A stretch of DNA of 64,000 bases, taken from NCBI GenBank assembly GCA_017464525.1, contig JAFTZM010000036.1:35179-99178 (forward strand), given 5' to 3'. Position 1 is the stretch's first letter; each line of letters begins with the position of its first letter. Below the pieces are notes generated by a model. It was not told where the DNA came from, searched no databases, and saw nothing but the letters and a program-made list of their open reading frames with translations. Shown here in pieces: positions 62,054 through 64,000 of this stretch. Source of the stretch: Clostridia bacterium (GTDB lineage Bacteria; Bacillota; Clostridia; Oscillospirales; QAKW01). Position numbers and translations under genes: made by a program.

Positions 62054-62482
62054 TTATGCAAGCGTAAACAAATATCCAAGTGTTGGACCTGCAAATATTG
62101 CAAGATATATGAGCGTGATCCAAGGTTGGTAGTCCACATAGAACTCCTTAAAAGACAAGCTCCACGGGTGTTTGATAAGTACCCATCCGAACACGTCGAA
62201 TACAATACAGATACCCGCCCATATTGCTCCCGTGATCAGAGCTTCCCTAAAGGTCGGCTCGGCAAGACCGTTCATATATGCAAAACCAACGATTGAAAAT
62301 GAAATGATGTTATAGAGAGGGTGCCACGGTTTTGTCGCTTCGTAACCTTCGCCCATACCATCCTCGTCCATCGGTTTCATTCCGAGAACGTAAATGTTGA
62401 TTATGGTATGAACAATTCCTGCACAAGTTACCAATATGTAGCTGATCCAAAACCACAGCATTGATATTCCAAAATTTTGCAT
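62054..62482 (-). CDS. Four-pass membrane protein, function unknown
   Basis: 142 residues. Hydrophobic segments: LWFWISYILVTCAGIVHTI, IISFSIVGFAYMNGL, ALITGAIWAGICIVFDVFG and ITLIYLAIFAGPTLGYLF. The motif KPMDEDGMGEGYEATKPWHP lies in the first loop. GAGGTGAG precedes ATG at 62482. A transcript leader of about 220 bases with a TATAAT at about 62703 lies upstream. Confidence 0.75.
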   Translation of the reverse strand: MQNFGISMLWFWISYILVTCAGIVHTIINIYVLGMKPMDEDGMGEGYEATKPWHPLYNIISFSIVGFAYMNGLAEPTFREALITGAIWAGICIVFDVFGWVLIKHPWSLSFKEFYVDYQPWITLIYLAIFAGPTLGYLFTLA

Positions 62483-62629
62483 GAATCTCACCTCAATAAA
62501 AAAGTGCGTAACCGAACCCACGCAACGAAAAACGCAAGCTCCGATTGTCGCCAAACAAAGCTCAAACAGAAAAGGAACCCCTTGTTACCATCCAAGTGAA
62601 GTTACGCTTTTACAGAACTCATATCAGAT

Positions 62630-62653
62630 GATAACCCCAAAGGGTATATTATC
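62630..62653 (-). other. Hairpin in the leader of the four-pass protein
   Basis: GATAA...CCC TTT GGGG...TTATC stem in the 220-base leader. No T run follows. Function unknown. Confidence 0.4.
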
Positions 62654-62744
62654 CCCTTGATAAAAACGTCCTTTTCCTTATTCAACTTTGCTTAATTAAA
62701 ATATTATACCACAATTATTTTGAGAAATAAAATGTTTTCAAAAA

Positions 62745-62776
62745 AGCTGTAAGGAGAACCGCTCTCCCTGCCGCTG
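62745..62776. repeat. GGCGGC hairpin, copy C (degenerate)
   Basis: AGCTGTAAGGAGAACC and CTCTCCCTGCCGCT: same layout as copies A, B and D, with a weaker outer stem. Confidence 0.6.
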
Positions 62777-62789
62777 TTCTCGGTTAGTG

Positions 62790-62882
62790 TTATTTCTTTT
62801 TCCTAAAAATAATTACGCAACTAACAGCCACAAATAATCCCAATAAAATCCACGGAAGTGCTGCCTCTAAAAATTCATACAT
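62790..62882 (-). CDS. 30-residue membrane peptide
   Basis: MYEFLEAALPWILLGLFVAV, then a positively charged end FRKKK. One membrane helix. GAGGTAA lies nine bases upstream of the ATG. Short proteins of this shape are widespread in clostridia but seldom annotated; function unknown. Confidence 0.65.
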   Translation of the reverse strand: MYEFLEAALPWILLGLFVAVSCVIIFRKKK

Positions 62883-62907
62883 TTATATTTACCTCTTGCT
62901 CGAATTA

Positions 62908-63441
62908 TTATTTGTTGTTCTTATACTGATTGTATTTCAAAAAGAACATAGCGAATATCACAATATACATCGCTAAAACGCCACCAATAAATGATGCAAC
63001 AAAATAGTTATGAGTGCTCAAAAGGTTAATAAGAAACTGCGGCAATAGTGTTGCAAAGAATATAACCAACAAAGGAAGCATTCTGCCTTTCAATACACGT
63101 TGCATCATCTGAAGTCTTGATTCTTCATCACAGAAGATTTCTTCTGCTTCACCGCTCTCCGACACCGGCTTGCGAAAATAACTGTAGCCTGCATAATCCT
63201 GTATGTATTCCCAACCGCAATCATCAAACATTTTCAAGTATTCATCTTTATGGCTAAGTCCATCTTTGTTATAGTCAAGCTGATAGACCACGTCCTGAGG
63301 AACGCATTTTTCAAAATAATACATTCCCAATCCCTTTACCTTAACAAATTTCCAACCTTGCTTGTGCATATCACGAAGGTAATCCTGCTCTTTTTCATAT
63401 TCAAATATTGTAAACCATTTGAATTGTTTTTTAGTTTCCAT
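62908..63441 (-). CDS. DUF2812 membrane protein
   Basis: 177 residues. The N-terminal DUF2812 domain (FTIFEYEKEQDYLRDMHKQGW, quoted in part) is followed by a linker and two membrane segments (about 117-139 and 145-168). Almost always paired with a PadR regulator, as here, where it overlaps the padR-type gene by 11 bases. Function unknown. Confidence 0.9.
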   Translation of the reverse strand: METKKQFKWFTIFEYEKEQDYLRDMHKQGWKFVKVKGLGMYYFEKCVPQDVVYQLDYNKDGLSHKDEYLKMFDDCGWEYIQDYAGYSYFRKPVSESGEAEEIFCDEESRLQMMQRVLKGRMLPLLVIFFATLLPQFLINLLSTHNYFVASFIGGVLAMYIVIFAMFFLKYNQYKNNK

Positions 63442-63757
63442 TTCGCATTTCCTCCTGCGCTATCTTATATAGGCGTTCAATTCGTTTCAGTTCGATCTGC
63501 AAAACCTCTAAGCCCAAATCCGTGATTTGATAAATCTTCCGCTTATCTTCTTCACGGATAAAACGAATTACTTTGTCTTTTTCCATTTTCGACAAGCTCC
63601 CGTACATTGTACCAGGTGTAAGCTTAATAGCATCGTCTGTCATCTTTTCGACCATTTGAACAATGCCGTAACCGTGATTCGGTTTTCGCAAACATAACAA
63701 GATGTAAAAAGCAGTTTCGGTCATAGGGACATATACTTTCTTAATATGCTGATCCAT
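63431..63757 (-). CDS. PadR family transcriptional regulator
   Basis: 108 residues. Winged helix with ETAFYILLCLRKPNHGYGI and GTMYGSLSKMEKD, then a C-terminal dimer helix. Likely represses its own operon with the DUF2812 protein; candidate operator repeats overlap its promoter. Confidence 0.92.
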   Translation of the reverse strand: MDQHIKKVYVPMTETAFYILLCLRKPNHGYGIVQMVEKMTDDAIKLTPGTMYGSLSKMEKDKVIRFIREEDKRKIYQITDLGLEVLQIELKRIERLYKIAQEEMRNGN

Positions 63758-63787
63758 ATTCTAACCTCCGTTTATATTTCGGCGCGA

Positions 63788-63838
63788 TATATCGCAGTTC
63801 GATGTATAAAGTATATCGCAGTACAATATAAAAGTCAA
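63788..63838 (-). promoter_or_regulatory. Promoter and operator of the PadR operon
   Basis: Minus strand TTGACT (63833-63838), 17 bases, TATACT (63810-63815). ACTGCGATATA occurs twice (63788-63798, 63812-63822), 24 bases apart, one copy on the -10. Confidence 0.75.
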
Positions 63839-63858
63839 TATTTTTTCAAAAATAAATA

Positions 63859-63892
63859 GGCGGCAGAGAGAATTCAATCTCCCTGCCGCTGC
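63859..63892. repeat. GGCGGC hairpin, copy D
   Basis: GGCGGCAGAGAGA and TCTCCCTGCCGCTGC; fourth copy, upstream of the PadR promoter. The remaining 100 bases to the window end hold no recognisable gene. Confidence 0.75.
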
Positions 63893-64000
63893 TGTCTGTT
63901 AGTTGTAAATTACTTCGTGATTTACGACTTCCGTGGCTCTGCTGTATTTTCGGCACTAAAATGCCGGCATTGATTTTTAAAAATAGAAAAAGTGGCTTGA

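Overview
The window looks like a chromosome piece from an anaerobic gut-type Clostridia, most likely the Oscillospiraceae/Ruminococcaceae neighbourhood. The signs are HU next to the S4 protein RqcP, a tig-clpP-clpX cluster, CarD, a T-box in front of proS, a TAXI-type TRAP transporter, diaminopimelate dehydrogenase, a DUF1540 mini-protein, the paired radical-SAM proteins of the TIGR03960/TIGR03936 type, and a secreted glycosidase ending in a type I dockerin. The taxonomic placement is inference; there is no rRNA gene here. No CRISPR array, transposase, integrase or phage gene was seen.

Layout. 0-5 kb: hup and rqcP, then a leftward lipoprotein phosphodiesterase, an ABC-F ATPase, a GNAT acetyltransferase and a ClpP-like protease. 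5.1-5.5 kb: a four-tRNA operon (Met, Glu, Val, Val), followed by about 400 bases without genes but full of small hairpins. 6.8-19 kb: a sugar-catabolism region with a Gfo/Idh/MocA oxidoreductase, an AraC regulator facing a tightly overlapping operon (UlaG-like lactonase, GH16, GH39, SDR), a 1258-residue secreted GH97-dockerin enzyme and a second AraC regulator, then an isochorismatase-like hydrolase and an M20 peptidase. 19-29 kb: leftward housekeeping genes (CarD with a small Cys protein and a hairpin leader, YfbR-like nucleotidase, clpX, clpP, tig, metallophosphoesterase, dipeptidase, YraN, rnhB, rbgA, lepB, thioesterase, ZIP transporter). 29-38 kb: TAXI TRAP transporter, tRNA-Ser, the radical-SAM pair with an M50 protease, and two broken genes. 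38-52.6 kb: tRNA-Arg, amidohydrolase, trkA-trkH-gtrA, TerB-like protein, DMT exporter, ddh, glycosyltransferase, AzlCD, NCS2 purine permease, LysR and MATE.

From about 52.6 kb to the end the DNA is visibly more AT-rich. It carries small regulators with membrane partners (XRE/DUF2975, two other XRE proteins, PadR/DUF2812), proS behind a T-box, and a leftward run of accessory proteins (ICMT-like, GyrI-like, TfoX-like, zinc-ribbon, a possible ADP-ribosyltransferase, small membrane proteins). A family of about 35-bp GGCGGC hairpins is scattered only through this segment. It may be an acquired accessory block, although no integrase or attachment site marks its edge.

The most unusual structures are non-coding: a tree-like array of hairpins with orientation-switching spacers at 5.5-5.7 kb; a 278-bp element between tig and clpP whose three arms abut exactly like a three-way junction and include the tig stop codon; a promoter followed immediately by a terminator-like hairpin ahead of the CarD operon; and a 37-bp palindrome between the AraC gene and the glycosidase operon. 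These were read directly from the sequence; their functions are inference.
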